A stretch of 64,000 bases of DNA, taken from NCBI GenBank assembly GCA_004352715.1, contig SCFE01000023.1, forward strand, positions 1,395,695 through 1,459,694, written 5' to 3'. Source of the DNA: Hofstenia miamia. Lineage: Eukaryota > Xenacoelomorpha > Acoela. Numbering within the stretch: position 1 is the stretch's first letter; each line of letters opens with the position of its first letter. Made by a program: the position numbers and the translations under genes. A model generated the notes under the pieces. The model saw only the letters and a list, made by a program, of their open reading frames with translations. It had not been told where the DNA came from and did not search any database. Below, one piece after another: positions 1 through 10,900 of this stretch.

Positions 1-316
1 ATTGGGGTTATAAATATATAGATAAACATCCACAAATTGTTGATCATACAGTAGGCATGTCTCCAAATTCTGTAAGAAAAAAACATGTACCATACCTGAT
101 TGGAAAACTAATGACTGTTAGTAATAAGCATTACCAACCAGCATTGTTTTACCTTGGTGATTTGGTAAGAATTTCAAAATCCAATTACACATTTTGAAAA
201 GGCTATTCACCACAATTTCAAATGGAGGTATTTAAAATAAACAAAGTGTTTCCCATGATCCCCATTACATATGAATTAAAATCAAATAGTGAAGATCACA
301 GTAAAATAATTGACTA
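1..316 (+). pseudogene. Polinton/Maverick integrase, C-terminal fragment
   Basis: This is the tail of a retroviral-type integrase as carried by Polinton/Maverick elements; it enters from the left edge, so the catalytic core lies outside the window. The readable frame contains GDLVRISKSNYTF, then an in-frame TGA, then KGYSPQFQMEVFKI and a TYEL segment before a TAG. A GDLVR-type strand followed by a phenylalanine, a KGY turn and an E-x-F-x-I strand is the SH3-like C-terminal fold of these integrases. The TGA where a basic codon is expected could be a decayed CGA. The gene is inactive as read. The Polinton-type genes downstream on the same strand support the call. Confidence 0.7.
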
Positions 317-464
317 GAGTAATTGGGAAGAATGCATGGACAAGAATAGAATAGTATAAAAACCTATACATGTAATTACCAAATCATTCAGCATGGAGTG
401 ATATTATAGTGAACAAGTGAGTGGTAGAAACACTACAGCAATAACTTGTCAAAAAGGCTTTTGA

Positions 465-866
465 GTGATTACTACACTTGGACAGGTTGCTATACCACTA
501 GCATTGAAAATGATTCCACCCTTGAAAAATGTATTAAGCAATATTAGTAATGAGATTTTGGAAGAATCAATTTTGGGTTTAAATGACATAGTCTCTGGTG
601 AAAATGTGAAAAAGGTTTTAAAATGTAGAATTGCCAATGTAGTGAGAAATACAGTCAGGAATCAATTAAATAAACAAATTAGGAATCTTGAACAAACCAG
701 TAATGTCTTCTCTGAGCCAGGGAAGAAAACAAAAACAATTAAAACAAAATGCAGAATTAAACAATTTACAGTTTCCAGAGTAAAAAAACAATGTAAACCT
801 AGTCCATGCACAGTGAAAAGCAAACCCATCCCAAAGAAAACTTTCATTTTTAAGAATTTGGTATAA
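465..866 (+). CDS. Small hydrophobic/basic protein of the Polinton block
   Basis: An open frame of about 133 codons follows the integrase tail directly. It opens with a GTG right after a TGA stop, so the true start is unclear; the first ATG is near 510. The N-terminus is hydrophobic (LGQVAIPLALKMIPPL), the middle is helical, and the C-terminal half is strongly basic, rich in K, R, T and P, with several cysteines. Small proteins with a hydrophobic head and a basic tail are common beside Polinton and adintovirus capsid genes, where membrane-active or minor core roles have been proposed. That role is only inferred here from position and composition. The frame is one of the few in the block without an internal stop. 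Confidence 0.4.
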   Translation: MITTLGQVAIPLALKMIPPLKNVLSNISNEILEESILGLNDIVSGENVKKVLKCRIANVVRNTVRNQLNKQIRNLEQTSNVFSEPGKKTKTIKTKCRIKQFTVSRVKKQCKPSPCTVKSKPIPKKTFIFKNLV

Positions 867-973
867 ATAGCTGTACACATTGACAATTGATATTAATTTG
901 ATCCCTGTCATGACCACATTCACTCATTCTTGTTTGGATATTTTCAAGCACAATAAGGTTTTGGAAAAATTTA

Positions 974-2130
974 ATGGAAGTAGTACACAGGAATATATTT
1001 TTAACTTCTGGTTTTAATGGAACACTCATTGAATTTAATTTCAGGTCAAAGCAAAATGAGTACATTGATTTGCAGAGTATACATCTTGGTTTATTGGTGA
1101 AAATTGAATGCAAAAGTGACAGTGGGAACCTAGTTTGGGATGATGCAGATGATACAAAACAAGATCAAGTTTGTTTAGCAAATAGCACCTTACACTAATT
1201 GTTTAGCAATTATGGTTTATATGCAAATGGTGTTTTACTACATACAGGTGATGTGGTATGGCCTCATATGGTTATATCACCAATGAACTATCAAAATGTG
1301 CAGCCAACAAGAACATCCTGATAAACTGATAAAAGATTATGATGATGATGAAAAAGTTGGTCAGTATAGACATAGAGTGCTAACCAGGGAAAGCCAGGTA
1401 GCAAGCTTCTATGGCCTCCTCATGATTGATTTTTTCCAATGTGAAAAATTACTAATGCCTGGTGTTGATATTTGGCTAATCCTTTTAAGATGACTTTCCC
1501 TTAATTGCAGATGAAAATGCAGATTACAAAATGCAAATTATGGGTGCCTTCCTAACTTTAAGAAAGCTCAGAGTCACAGAAAGTGTGCATTTGGCAATTC
1601 AAAAAATACTATTGACAACTCCTGCTACATTCTATTTTACAAGAATTCTTACATATACATTTATAATTCCAGCAGGTCAGAACACTCTTACAAGAGAAAA
1701 TGTTTTTTCCAATGAACCTGTGAGAAGAATTGCCTCAGCAATTGTTCCAAATCACCAGTTTACAGGCACAATGTTTACAAATCCATTTTCATATACATTT
1801 AGAGGACTACATCAAGTTACTATAACCTGTGGGGGATCAAATATTGCATACACCCCCATGTTTGTTGGAGATAACAACTATGCACAGGCATATTATCAAT
1901 CAATAAAAGCTCTGGGATGGTGGTGGAATACCCTACACACAGTATACCAAACATGTGATTATGGTTTTTGATCTGACTAGCATAGCAGAGGCCAAGAATG
2001 AAGTTTTGTATGCTGAATTGACTGGTGCAAATATACATTTAACATTGGATTTTAAAAACACACTCACTGAATTGATGGAAGTTATTGTTTTGGGAGAAAC
2101 CAATTCCAAAGTCTATATTGATAAACAATG
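974..2130 (+). pseudogene. Polinton capsid-family gene (F54H12.2-like), broken
   Basis: Four frame segments in order (974-1198, about 1200-1290, 1296-1493, 1531-1971, with the tail to about 2130) keep the layout of the jelly-roll structural protein that invertebrate genome annotations call F54H12.2-like. Visible signatures are LIEFNFRSKQNEYIDL near the start, an H-stop-LFSNYGLYANGVLL segment interrupted by TAA, a DFFQCEKLLMPGVDI segment in the second piece, NPFSYTF in the third, and a C-terminal FDLTSIAEA...LDFKN segment in another frame. At least two frameshifts and one stop break it, so no intact capsid protein can be made. The family length is about 400 residues, which the 1.15-kb span fits. 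Which capsid subunit it represents cannot be settled by eye. Confidence 0.75.
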
Positions 2131-2208
2131 AAAGGTTATAAAAAGATAAGATATGCATTTTGTAAATCATTGTATTGTAGAAAGATGTTGAAACCTGACA
2201 AAATTTGA

Positions 2209-2586
2209 GTGGTAGAAGATCATATTCACTCTACCAAAGACCCACATTTAAAATTTGTGCATGTTACAAACTATCTATTACAGAAACACAGTATAAACAA
2301 TGTTGGTGTTGAAAAAGTTTTGCAAATGAGCCCTCATGGTGGACTGATTGGAATTGATAATTCAAGGCTACACTTGCTTTTGAAATGGTCAAAACTGTTT
2401 AGAATGCATGCAATTTGCCATGATAGCTATGGTTTTGTTAAAAGAAAATTTGGAATTGGCAATGGATATCCAATATTTTACAGATTTTGGTGTAATTTAC
2501 CAATTTTATGCAATCTACCATCTTTATTGTTTTGGCTCTATGTTAAATTTAGACATTGGAGACTTTACAATTATTTAAATATCTAG
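2209..2586 (+). CDS. Unrecognised frame within the Polinton block
   Basis: An open frame of 125 codons lies between the capsid-family gene and the protease remnant. I do not recognise the protein. Its N-terminal half is polar, with an MSPHGGLIGIDNSRLHLLL segment, and the C-terminal third is rich in aromatic residues and leucine (repeated CNLP). Its last codons overlap, in another frame, the start of the protease-like sequence. It may be a remnant of an unidentified Polinton gene that has lost its start, or a chance frame in CpG-poor DNA. Same strand and tight packing slightly favour a real remnant. Confidence 0.2.
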   Translation: MVEDHIHSTKDPHLKFVHVTNYLLQKHSINNVGVEKVLQMSPHGGLIGIDNSRLHLLLKWSKLFRMHAICHDSYGFVKRKFGIGNGYPIFYRFWCNLPILCNLPSLLFWLYVKFRHWRLYNYLNI

Positions 2587-3040
2587 TGGACACTGACAAG
2601 ATTAGACATATTTCCTTACAAATTCCCTCACTCTGCTTTTGATTTTATAGTGTACATGCCTCAGATGATATTCAACCAATTTTGGTTAAAGGCTCATTTT
2701 TAATTGCAAATGCAAGTCCACACAATCACTCTGGTACACATTGGCTGTTGATTATTCAAAATAACAAAACAATGGGAATGTAATTTTCAAAGGCGCTTTT
2801 GGACATTGCTTAAAACATTATCCCAACATTGAATACTATTGTCACACCTTGTATCTGGGATTTCACTTTTATGAGGGTGACAGAAAAATAAGATTACAAG
2901 GAACATCTCTGATATGTGGTGTTTACTGTATATTTCATGCATTTTTATTTTTTAATAATATACCAGAGGTGCTTTTGCTTACCAATTTACCATTTATTAA
3001 TGATTTTTTGTGTGATAATGGTCTTAATAAAATTATCTAA
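2560..3040 (+). pseudogene. Adenain-like cysteine protease, broken
   Basis: This is a remnant of the adenovirus-type maturation protease (C5 family) found in Polintons. The N-terminal part holds FLIANASPHNHSGTHWLLII, where the histidine of GTHW (near 2739) matches the catalytic histidine position of the family. After stops near 2781 and about 2810 the frame changes, and the C-terminal part (2849-3040) holds LQGTSLICGVYCIFHAF, where the cysteine of ICG fits the nucleophile position and YC-x-x-FHAF the following helix. In the family the enzyme processes capsid proteins. Stops and a frame change inactivate this copy, but both active-site contexts are still legible. Confidence 0.75.
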
Positions 3041-3147
3041 AACTTGTATTTGATAAAAAAACACATGCACAATTTAATAAAATATGTAGACATTACATTG
3101 CAAGCTCATTTGGTTGATAACAAACTCATAGATGGGTGGTATATGTA

Positions 3148-3866
3148 ATGATTATTGTAACATTATTATCTGAAAAATGTTGGAAGGCTGGGGTATGTTG
3201 TCCTGATGGATTGAATGAATTTACAACATATTTGGACAAACTGATATATATATAGCATGTGAGGTTGTGCTAATTGATTTTGGGTACCCATCAAAATTTC
3301 TTAATCTTAAACACCAAATGTGGCCTTTAAAGTATAAAGATGGAAACATAACCTGGTTCAAAATTTATTCAGTGCATATGTGTAGCTTTCATGACCTCTA
3401 TGAATATAGAAATTACATGTTAGACCCCTATGGCATTTCATTAAAATTTAAAACATTTCACAATTTATTAATGGTGAAGAATGATTCACAATAGGAAATA
3501 GACTTGGTCCAAACTGGAAATCTCCTAGGATTCTACAGAAAGATATATTGAAAAACAGAAACAACTGCCAATTACAACTGTGATATTTTTTGTGGAAATC
3601 ATATTGTAATGATACACAGAGACATTGTAGAACCTCAGCATGTTGGTAGTACTCATTTGCCTGTGTTGGATAAATGCCTTCTATTGCTAACACATAAAGA
3701 AAAAATTAATATCATCCCTGTCATTCCCCATGAAAAACAAAATCTGATGTATAAACCATTTTCAAAATCATATATTGATAGAATAACCATGGAATTTTGT
3801 ACTGAGCAAGGCTATCTTTTTAGATTCACTGGTACAGGGTGATTGTATATCACACTTGATATTTGA
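3148..3866 (+). pseudogene. Polinton structural-type gene, tandem copy A
   Basis: First of two tandem copies of one gene. It starts with an ATG and reads IVTLLSEKCWKAG, then FTTYLDKL, then after a stop and frame change LIDFGYPSKFLNL; later pieces include NIVEPQ-type and HEKQNLMYKPFSKSYIDR segments. A short strand at the N-terminus, a proline/asparagine loop, an FTTYL strand and an IGYPSKFLNL-type turn is the opening of the second structural protein usually encoded near the capsid gene of Polintons (putative penton or minor capsid). Copy A is more damaged than copy B. The two align over about 700 bp with a start-to-start offset of about 1,057 bp. Confidence 0.6.
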
Positions 3867-4204
3867 ACCAATAGGAAAAAGAGAATAAAAAGCTAGTGGC
3901 ATTGTCAATTGGAAATTAATCATAATGCTTTTGCATTGATGTAATTTGTGAATAGTGCACAATAAATTGATTGTTCATTTTTTTATTTCACTAACAAAAC
4001 ATTAATTTCCATCACTTCACACCTCATTATAAAATACACTTGTGTTTTATTAACTTGACAATGATTTCTTGTGTGAGCTTTTAATAAAATTATTGATTTT
4101 TATTACATTTGTAAATTGTTTTCACTTTTACTTAATAAATACACATCCTTTAAATTGAAAGGTTCACTTGATTGATTGGAAACATATAGATTGATGTGCA
4201 AGTA

Positions 4205-4902
4205 ATGGTTCTTGTAATGTTAGTGTCTGACAGATGTGGAGAAGATGGAATATGCCATCCATTGGGATTGGGCAAATTTACTACATATTTGAATGAACCA
4301 ATTAATAATGCATTTGACATGGCAGTTATTGATATTGGGTACCTGTCAAAATTTCTTAATCTTAAGACACAGTGGTGGGATTGAAGAAAAATGATGGAAC
4401 CAACATTTGTTTATAGTTTTATTCCAAGAATGTACATAGCTTTGAGGACTTGTATAAAGGTATTTCAGTACAATTTAAATTGGTTGGTAGATGCTTACAA
4501 GCAACAACCAAGTTGGAATACAAGGTGGATTTAGACCAGACTGGCAAAATACAAGGATTTTATGGAAAAATTTATCCAAATACAACAACCAATGCCATCT
4601 ATGAAAATGATATATATGGTGGAAATCATGTTTTAATGGTACAAACCAATATTGTAGAACCTCAATTTGTTGCTAGCACCTGATCACCCTTATTGGATAA
4701 ATCCCTGTTAGTGTTAATGCAATTTGCCAAACCAAGTGCCATGAAAATAATACATCACAAAAAGCAAAATCAAATATATAATCTGCTGTCATTATCATAT
4801 ATCAATAGAATAAATGTGAAGTTTTGTAGTGAGCAAGGTCAAATAATAGAATTTACTGGGACAAGAAGACTGTATATTACATTGGATATTCACACAGAAT
4901 GA
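4205..4902 (+). pseudogene. Polinton structural-type gene, tandem copy B
   Basis: Second tandem copy of the preceding gene. It reads MVLVMLVSDRCGEDG, then FTTYLNEPINNAFDMAVIDI and GYLSKFLNL in one frame up to a stop near 4383, continues in a second frame (VQFKLVGRCLQATTKLEYKV, YGKIYPNTTTNAIYEND) to a stop near 4683, and ends in a third piece (KIIHHKKQNQIYNLLSLSYI...). Shared words with copy A include TTYL, SKFLNL, the NIVEPQ region and the KQN-x-x-Y segment. The break points of A and B differ, so most damage came after the duplication. Nothing Polinton-like is readable to its right. Confidence 0.6.
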
Positions 4903-5685
4903 AGAAATCATAATTATTTCATTTGATGTTTGCAGTGTTTGTGTAAACTCTAAAGTTATAACTATACATTTGTGTTTTTAATTAAATAAATCAATCAATA
5001 TTATTTTTTCCAAGTTGCAAAATGTAATGCATTATTCAGTTTTTACACAGATTGAGTCAAGGATGATTGGATTTCTAGAGCATGGGGTAAGTTATTTTTA
5101 CAATTAAATAATGTGATTAAGTGAACATTGATTTCTTGTACATGTTTAACATCAATAATAATTTTTCCTGGATTTGTTAAGGAAAATGCAACAACTATTA
5201 TTGGTATAATGTGTAAATAAACTAAATTACATATAAAAAACATTACCAAAAAACTGTAAAAGATACTCTGTTTTTCTTTCAACTCCATCACATTGGCTAA
5301 CTTATTTGGTGCTGGGAGAGAGAAAACATGTAATTTAACATTTCAAATAATGCAATTGTGCTTGATGTATTTTACCACTAAGTTGATTTTTGTCAAGCAT
5401 CATAGAACTAATCTCCAAATAAATATTTAAAAAATTGAGTTTATAAAATAAAATTGTTTGCTTGAAAAAAGAGATGTACCAAAAATATTATACCAAAATA
5501 ATTGAAAAGAAAAATAATTTTTAAAAATTCACATGTTGTTTTCAAAAAGTTTATATCACTCCACCATTCCCTTTGTTCTAGTTTAATAAAATATGTTTTG
5601 CTTTTAAATACAGAATGTAAGATGAATGATATGGGCTCATGTTAAAAAGATTTTTCATTTTAATGCTAAATTTCATAAATAACCA
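4903..5685. other. No gene seen
   Basis: AT-rich DNA without a supported gene, with several AATAAA-like words and no CpG noticed. It may be the non-coding flank of the Polinton block. Confidence 0.5.
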
Positions 5686-6250
5686 ACTTGCTGCTTTTGA
5701 AGCTACTTAAATATCAGAGTGAACTTGGCTAATGATTTCAAAATGGATCTCCACACAGAATAAGAAAGGTATGTGATATACACTTTGCTTTTAATCAAAA
5801 TTTATATGTGGTATGGTTTTATGCATTTTACATTTTAGTATTTTACTTTCCTTCATACTTGTTTTTGTTATAAATGAATTTAAGAATGGTATTGCTTTAT
5901 GCAACTATATTAGCATTGAGTGATACTTGCATCATAGCAAAAGTTTGGTATAAATTGCCATATTAACATGCCAGAGATTGACTGCATTAATGGGTTTTGG
6001 AGTAGGGAATTCAATAACTAACCAACTCACTGCTTTGTGGCTACTTTAACAATAACAAAGTGAATTAGGCTAACAAATGCATCTCCACAACAAAAAACCA
6101 GGTATGTGATATACTCTTTGCTTTTAATTGAATTTATATGTGGTATGGTTTTATACATTTTACATTTTAGTATTTTACTTTCCTTCATACTTGTATTTGT
6201 TATAAATGAATTTAATAAGGGTATTGCTTTATGCAACTATATTCATTTTT
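5686..6250 (+). repeat. Two tandem copies of a ~240-bp unit
   Basis: The unit beginning near AACCAACT...CACTGCTTT at about 5,680 recurs at about 6,017. Shared blocks include GTATGTGATATACTCTTTGC (first copy ACACTTTGC), TATATGTGGTATGGTTTTAT and TATTGCTTTATGCAACTATA. The period is about 330 bp. The second copy has an open frame of 86 codons (6,106-6,366), hydrophobic and aromatic, which I do not take as a gene. Confidence 0.75.
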
Positions 6251-6399
6251 ATATGTACCCATTTTCCATTGTCTATGTTTTTGCTTACAAACAATTTTAT
6301 ATTTGGTATTGTTTTATGCAATCACTTTTGTTTAACCTGCAATTGACTGAATGGAATTATTTTTAACCAACAAGGTGAATTTATAGACATTGTTTTCAC

Positions 6400-7570
6400 T
6401 AAGCAAAATTTCACTTGCATTTTTCTAACTTTTAAATACCATGCACCTGTATTTTTTGCTTGTGAATATTACACTATTTACAAACAATTGTATGTTTAGA
6501 ATGGGGAATGCATCACAGAGTTTTCAAATTTAACAATTGGAAGTCATATCTATCAATGGAAAAATCATCATCAACTATGAATAACAAATGTGTTATCATA
6601 TTTATGTATTAAAGTTACAAAAGCAGAAAACCCCAGTAATGTATACAAGCATGCAAGTCATAAACCAAATAAAGTGAAAAAACATGCAAAAGTTAATAAA
6701 ACAGTGAAAGCCAGAAAACCCATGTAATGTATACATCCATACAAAGTCATAAACATAAATAAAGTGAGAATGTGCAAAGTCAAGAAAAGATGTATCAGTC
6801 CACAAATACATACAACCTGAAAAATTGCATTCAAAACCAACAAAAGATATAACAGTCTACAATGTGTAGTAATCTGCACACACCAAAATGAAGTGCGGAG
6901 AGAAGATCACCATGTAAAAACTAATGTATAATAATATTGTATATTGAAATGCATGTGTGTATATAAATTATATGAACATTGCATGTATAATTTTTAGGAA
7001 ATGAAATTGCCTCTTTATGCATAAAACCATGTCTACTTTTAACATGTAAATCAAAAAATTAAACATTTATGTATTTGGATATTAGCAAATTAATTAAACA
7101 CATAGAATTTTACAATGGAAAAATGGCTACATAATTGAAAAACAATGTGTAGTCTTTGAATGTAATGATTCCAAATTAAGCATTGTGCATTAACCTTGTA
7201 AGCAGTTGAATTGTCAGGAATTTGTATGGATAGGAAAAATATCACCCAGCAATTTGAAATGATGTGAAGCTTTTACATGTAGTGATTTCAAAATAATCAT
7301 TGTATTTTGGTCCTGTAACAGTTGAAATGTTAGGAATTTTTATGGATAGGAAAAATATTAGTCATTATTACAAATGCAGTGTAAACCCAATGTATTATAC
7401 AAACATGTGTAAGCATGAATAACATGTGATATAGCCAGGTATACTAATAAAAAAACATGTAATGAAATTAACCATATAAATCAGTCACTTTAGGAAAACA
7501 TGTGATTGTAAACTAAAATGGACCCAACATGTATGTGAATTATTGTAAACTAAATTGGCCCCAACCCAAC
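6400..7570 (+). repeat. Direct repeat family B, copy 1
   Basis: This segment is paralogous, in the same order, to 9,640-10,900. Anchors in both are TACCATG followed by a TATTTTT(T/G) run and a TGTGAAT(A/T)-ATACACTATTTAC block, a CCCATGTAATG...ACAAGCATG block, ACAAAAGAT(A/G)TAACAGTCTACA, a GAAA(T)GCATGT(G/A)T(G/A)T block, TTTTTATGGATAGGAAAA-like words and AAACTAAATTGGCCCC. Internally it also holds weaker ~100-200 bp tandem units. No coding sequence is supported. Confidence 0.7.
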
Positions 7571-8185
7571 ATGTATATGAATCATTGTAAAAATCAATCA
7601 CCCATAAATGTCATGAATGGTTAAATCAATTACAACAGAGGATAAGATATATTCAACCATTAAATTTAAGAAACAATATAAAAACTATTCTTGTGAACAA
7701 TGTGCATGGAGATTTGTTAACTTTTTTACAATGCATGATCATTTATAAGGGAAGACACAAAAATTCCCAAGTAAACAAAAATGGTGTTCAATTTTTATAG
7801 AGATTGAGTGGTAATTTATTCAAAAGCATAAATCATGTTATATTTCAATGAATGATTATCATGCTAACTTTGTTTAATAAATTACACTGTTGTAAAATCA
7901 TGCCTGTTGGTTAGCACAAATGCATCACAACTACATGTTATTTATATATCAGCTGAGATCTAAGACAACTATTGAGACCTTCTATTTGGCTAGATAATAA
8001 ATTGTGAGACATATAGGGAAGCAGCACACATGCAAGTTTCTGAAACTTTAGCTATGGACATCAATTTGGCATGAGGCTTTAGAATTTGTTATCTTGGATG
8101 TTTGTTTTCTTCTTGTGGAGATCTAAACAGTTACTAGATACAAAGATAAACTACCAATGTTTTTTTCTTACCTGTTAATTCTGTT
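7571..8185. other. No gene seen
   Basis: AT-rich and CpG-poor, with no supported coding sequence or repeat boundary. Confidence 0.4.
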
Positions 8186-8296
8186 AGAATCACTATTGCT
8201 CTAGTAAATGTTATCATAAGCAACCTTCTGCTTTGACATTTAGTCATCTGGCATAGTTCTCTCTGGATCTAATCCAGTGATTCTACATTACATCTT
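8186..8296 (+). repeat. Short dispersed repeat, copy 1
   Basis: This stretch matches 51,400-51,506 in the same orientation. Shared words are TAGAATCACT, ACCTTCTGCTTTGACA and TTCTCTCT(G/A)GAT, then CCA(G/T)TGATTCTAC. Two positions that are CpG in the distant copy are CpA here (GCAACC against GCGACC, GTCATC against GTCGTT). Confidence 0.7.
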
Positions 8297-8679
8297 TAAA
8301 AACTAGTAGCATACTAATTTTTTTAGTTATTTTAAAATATCATATCAAATAAAAACTCCTACTGCATTAAGCAAATACTTTATGAATATATTTTGACCAA
8401 AAACATCATGGATAAATTTCCATGGAGATTATAATCACTAAACAAAACAGCTCAAGAAAGAAAGTGGAGCAGTGAATTAAGTAAAAACAAGAAAAAATCC
8501 TGGAAAAAAATGTTTAGTAAATAAATAATGAAATAATATTGTATTTTTAAAGTTCTTTGTTTTATTTAATGAATCATATCTTTTGAAAATAGGTGTTTTG
8601 ACTATAATTGCTTAATTATGGCTGATGATGAATCATATTAGTAAACCTATTTTTTCATATCATGTTAAAAAATAGATTA

Positions 8680-9480
8680 AAATTGTAATCATTCTGGTGA
8701 ATTATAATGAAGCTTGGTCAATATCTATCCATATTTTATGCTCAGCTATGAAATGGATACTTTGATTTCACTGTTTTTTATTATACAGGTACATTTATTG
8801 TTGAATTTTGCTAAATATGCATTTAAATTTGGTTTTTTATTCAACACTCAGTATTTGCATAGCAGTGTTTGGGTGAATTTATTCCCTGAACACTTATTAA
8901 GTTTCCTATTTTCAATCAATAATTAAAAAGTTTTTAATTGATTATTTTGCTTTTTTGTTAACTTGAGTAACATGGTGTTAAATAGTACTTTTCTATCCCA
9001 ATTAATGTTAATTTGACCTGTTGAATTCATATATTATCATGGAGTCATAGTCAACTATCTAAATGAAGTGATGATAAAAATATCTTAACTTAATTGTTAC
9101 CCCTGGAGAGTTGATGCTTGGAATTGATTTCAATCTCAAAATATATGTGAAGCTGGGGCTTTGGTTTAGATCATGAAATATGTCTACACATAGAAACATT
9201 GACACTGAATTTAATGTTTTTGCTTTCATTGTTTGTACTAATTTGCAATATTTCACATGTTTTTAATATTTCAGGTTCCTAACTCTTGAATATTAAATAA
9301 GCACATATTAATATTAGTATTTTTAAGCAATATTCAACCTAACACTTGGTGTATGGATGACATTATTAACCAAATACATATTAAATTTTCAAGTTATGGT
9401 AGAGTTTATACTATGGTTAAGTAATTTTACATTAATTGCTTTTCACTATATTGATCTTTAAATTATTAATTCACAATTTT
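8680..9480 (+). repeat. Repeat family A, arm of an inverted pair
   Basis: Its reverse complement recurs at 14,760-15,225. Anchors are ATTCTGGTGAA, ACTTTGATTTCAC, ATTGATTGAAAATAGG (read on the other arm), GTTCAG(G/T)GAATAAATT, TAGAGTTTATAC and TTTTCACTAT. A third, shorter copy in direct orientation lies near 15,630-15,830 (GAATTCAT.TATTA.CATG, ACACATA.AAACATT). The arms are about 5-6 kb apart, a geometry like terminal inverted repeats of a large element, but no element ends or target duplication were found. Confidence 0.7.
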
Positions 9481-9639
9481 CACAGTATTATTGAAGATCT
9501 GGCTAATATTTTAGTATATGGTTGAATAATTTTTGTTAACACACCTATATTTTAACTAAATCTTTATACCCCAATGTATTAACATTTCAATTTTTTAGCT
9601 GGCTGACATTGTAGAGCTTCCATGATTACAAAATATTAG

Positions 9640-10900
9640 TTTGCAATTTTCTCAAAATTCTTAGCACTCTATCTTTAAAATACCATGTGGTTATATTTTT
9701 TGTATGTGAATAATACACTATTTACTATCTATTTACAAGCATTTGTACATTTAGAGAGGGATCTCAAAATGGAGCTGTGCCTAATTTGATGAAAAAAATT
9801 CTTGTCTACAGGTGGGAAATCAAGTGTGTAGCATTATGTTAACTACAAGCTTGGTGAATCATCTGCAAAACATATTCTCATTTCTATATCAACTACAATA
9901 TGGGCAGATAAGGAACTTGTATACTAAAGCAATGAAAACAATGGAAAGCAGCAAACCCATGTAATGCCTACAAGCATGTTAAAGCCATAAACACAAATTA
10001 ACTGAATAAAGATCTGTAAATTCAACAAAAGATGTAACAGTCTACAAATGTGTACAACTTCAAAAATCCATATAAACCAAAAAGAAGACTGCTATGTAAA
10101 ACAAATATAATAATTGTGTATTAAGGAAAGCATGTATATGTATAAATCCTATGAATAGCATCACATGAATAATTTTTCAGTCACTGAAATTGCTTTTTCA
10201 TGAAAGTTTAAGTATGGTGAATATTTTTCCCATTTTTTATATTAGATATTAGTGAAATACAAATAAATGTAAAAATTTTTACAATGAAGTATGGCAACAT
10301 ATTTGAAAAACAAATTGTAGTCATTTGCATGTAATGAATAGCCCTTGAAAAGAATTAAATTTTCTATGATAGCATCACATGTATAATTTTTCAGAAAACA
10401 AAATTACCTTTATCATGTAAGTCTATATTTCATATGCCTGTAATATTTAAGTAGGGCAAATATTTTTCCATTTTGTATATTGGATATTAGTGAAAAACAA
10501 ATTAATTGCATGGAATTTTTACAATGAAATAACAGTATATTTGAAAAAATGAAATGTAACCCTTTGCATGTAATGAATAGACTCCTGAAAACAAAATAAA
10601 TTACAATGATTGCAGATGTTAATCATTAGAATATGTGGAATTTTTTACAATGAATTAGCAACATATTTGAAAAACAAAATGTTACTCTTTGCATGTATGT
10701 ATAGAAAATAGTGAATGAAATTGCATTGATTGTTAATCATTAGAAATGCATGGAAATTTTTAAAGATAGGAAAATCATTAGTCAGCAATGTATTATCACA
10801 AAACATCATGTAAAAACCCAGCTAATAATGTCAGGTATATTAACAAAAATAGATGTGTATGTAATAAAGTAAACATGCAAACTAAATTGGCCCCCTGTAG
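9640..10900 (+). repeat. Direct repeat family B, copy 2
   Basis: Paralogous to 6,400-7,570 in the same order. This copy contains about three successive degenerate units of ~200 bp, each with a GCATGTATA...ATAATTTTTCAG start, a GGATATTAGTGAAA word and a TTTGCATGTAATGAATAG-like word (near 10,200, 10,400 and 10,600). No coding sequence. Confidence 0.7.

Noticed and set aside
10130-10800. Spaced ~200-bp units as a CRISPR-like array
   Set aside because: Units are long, degenerate and without uniform short repeats and spacers; the genome is eukaryotic.
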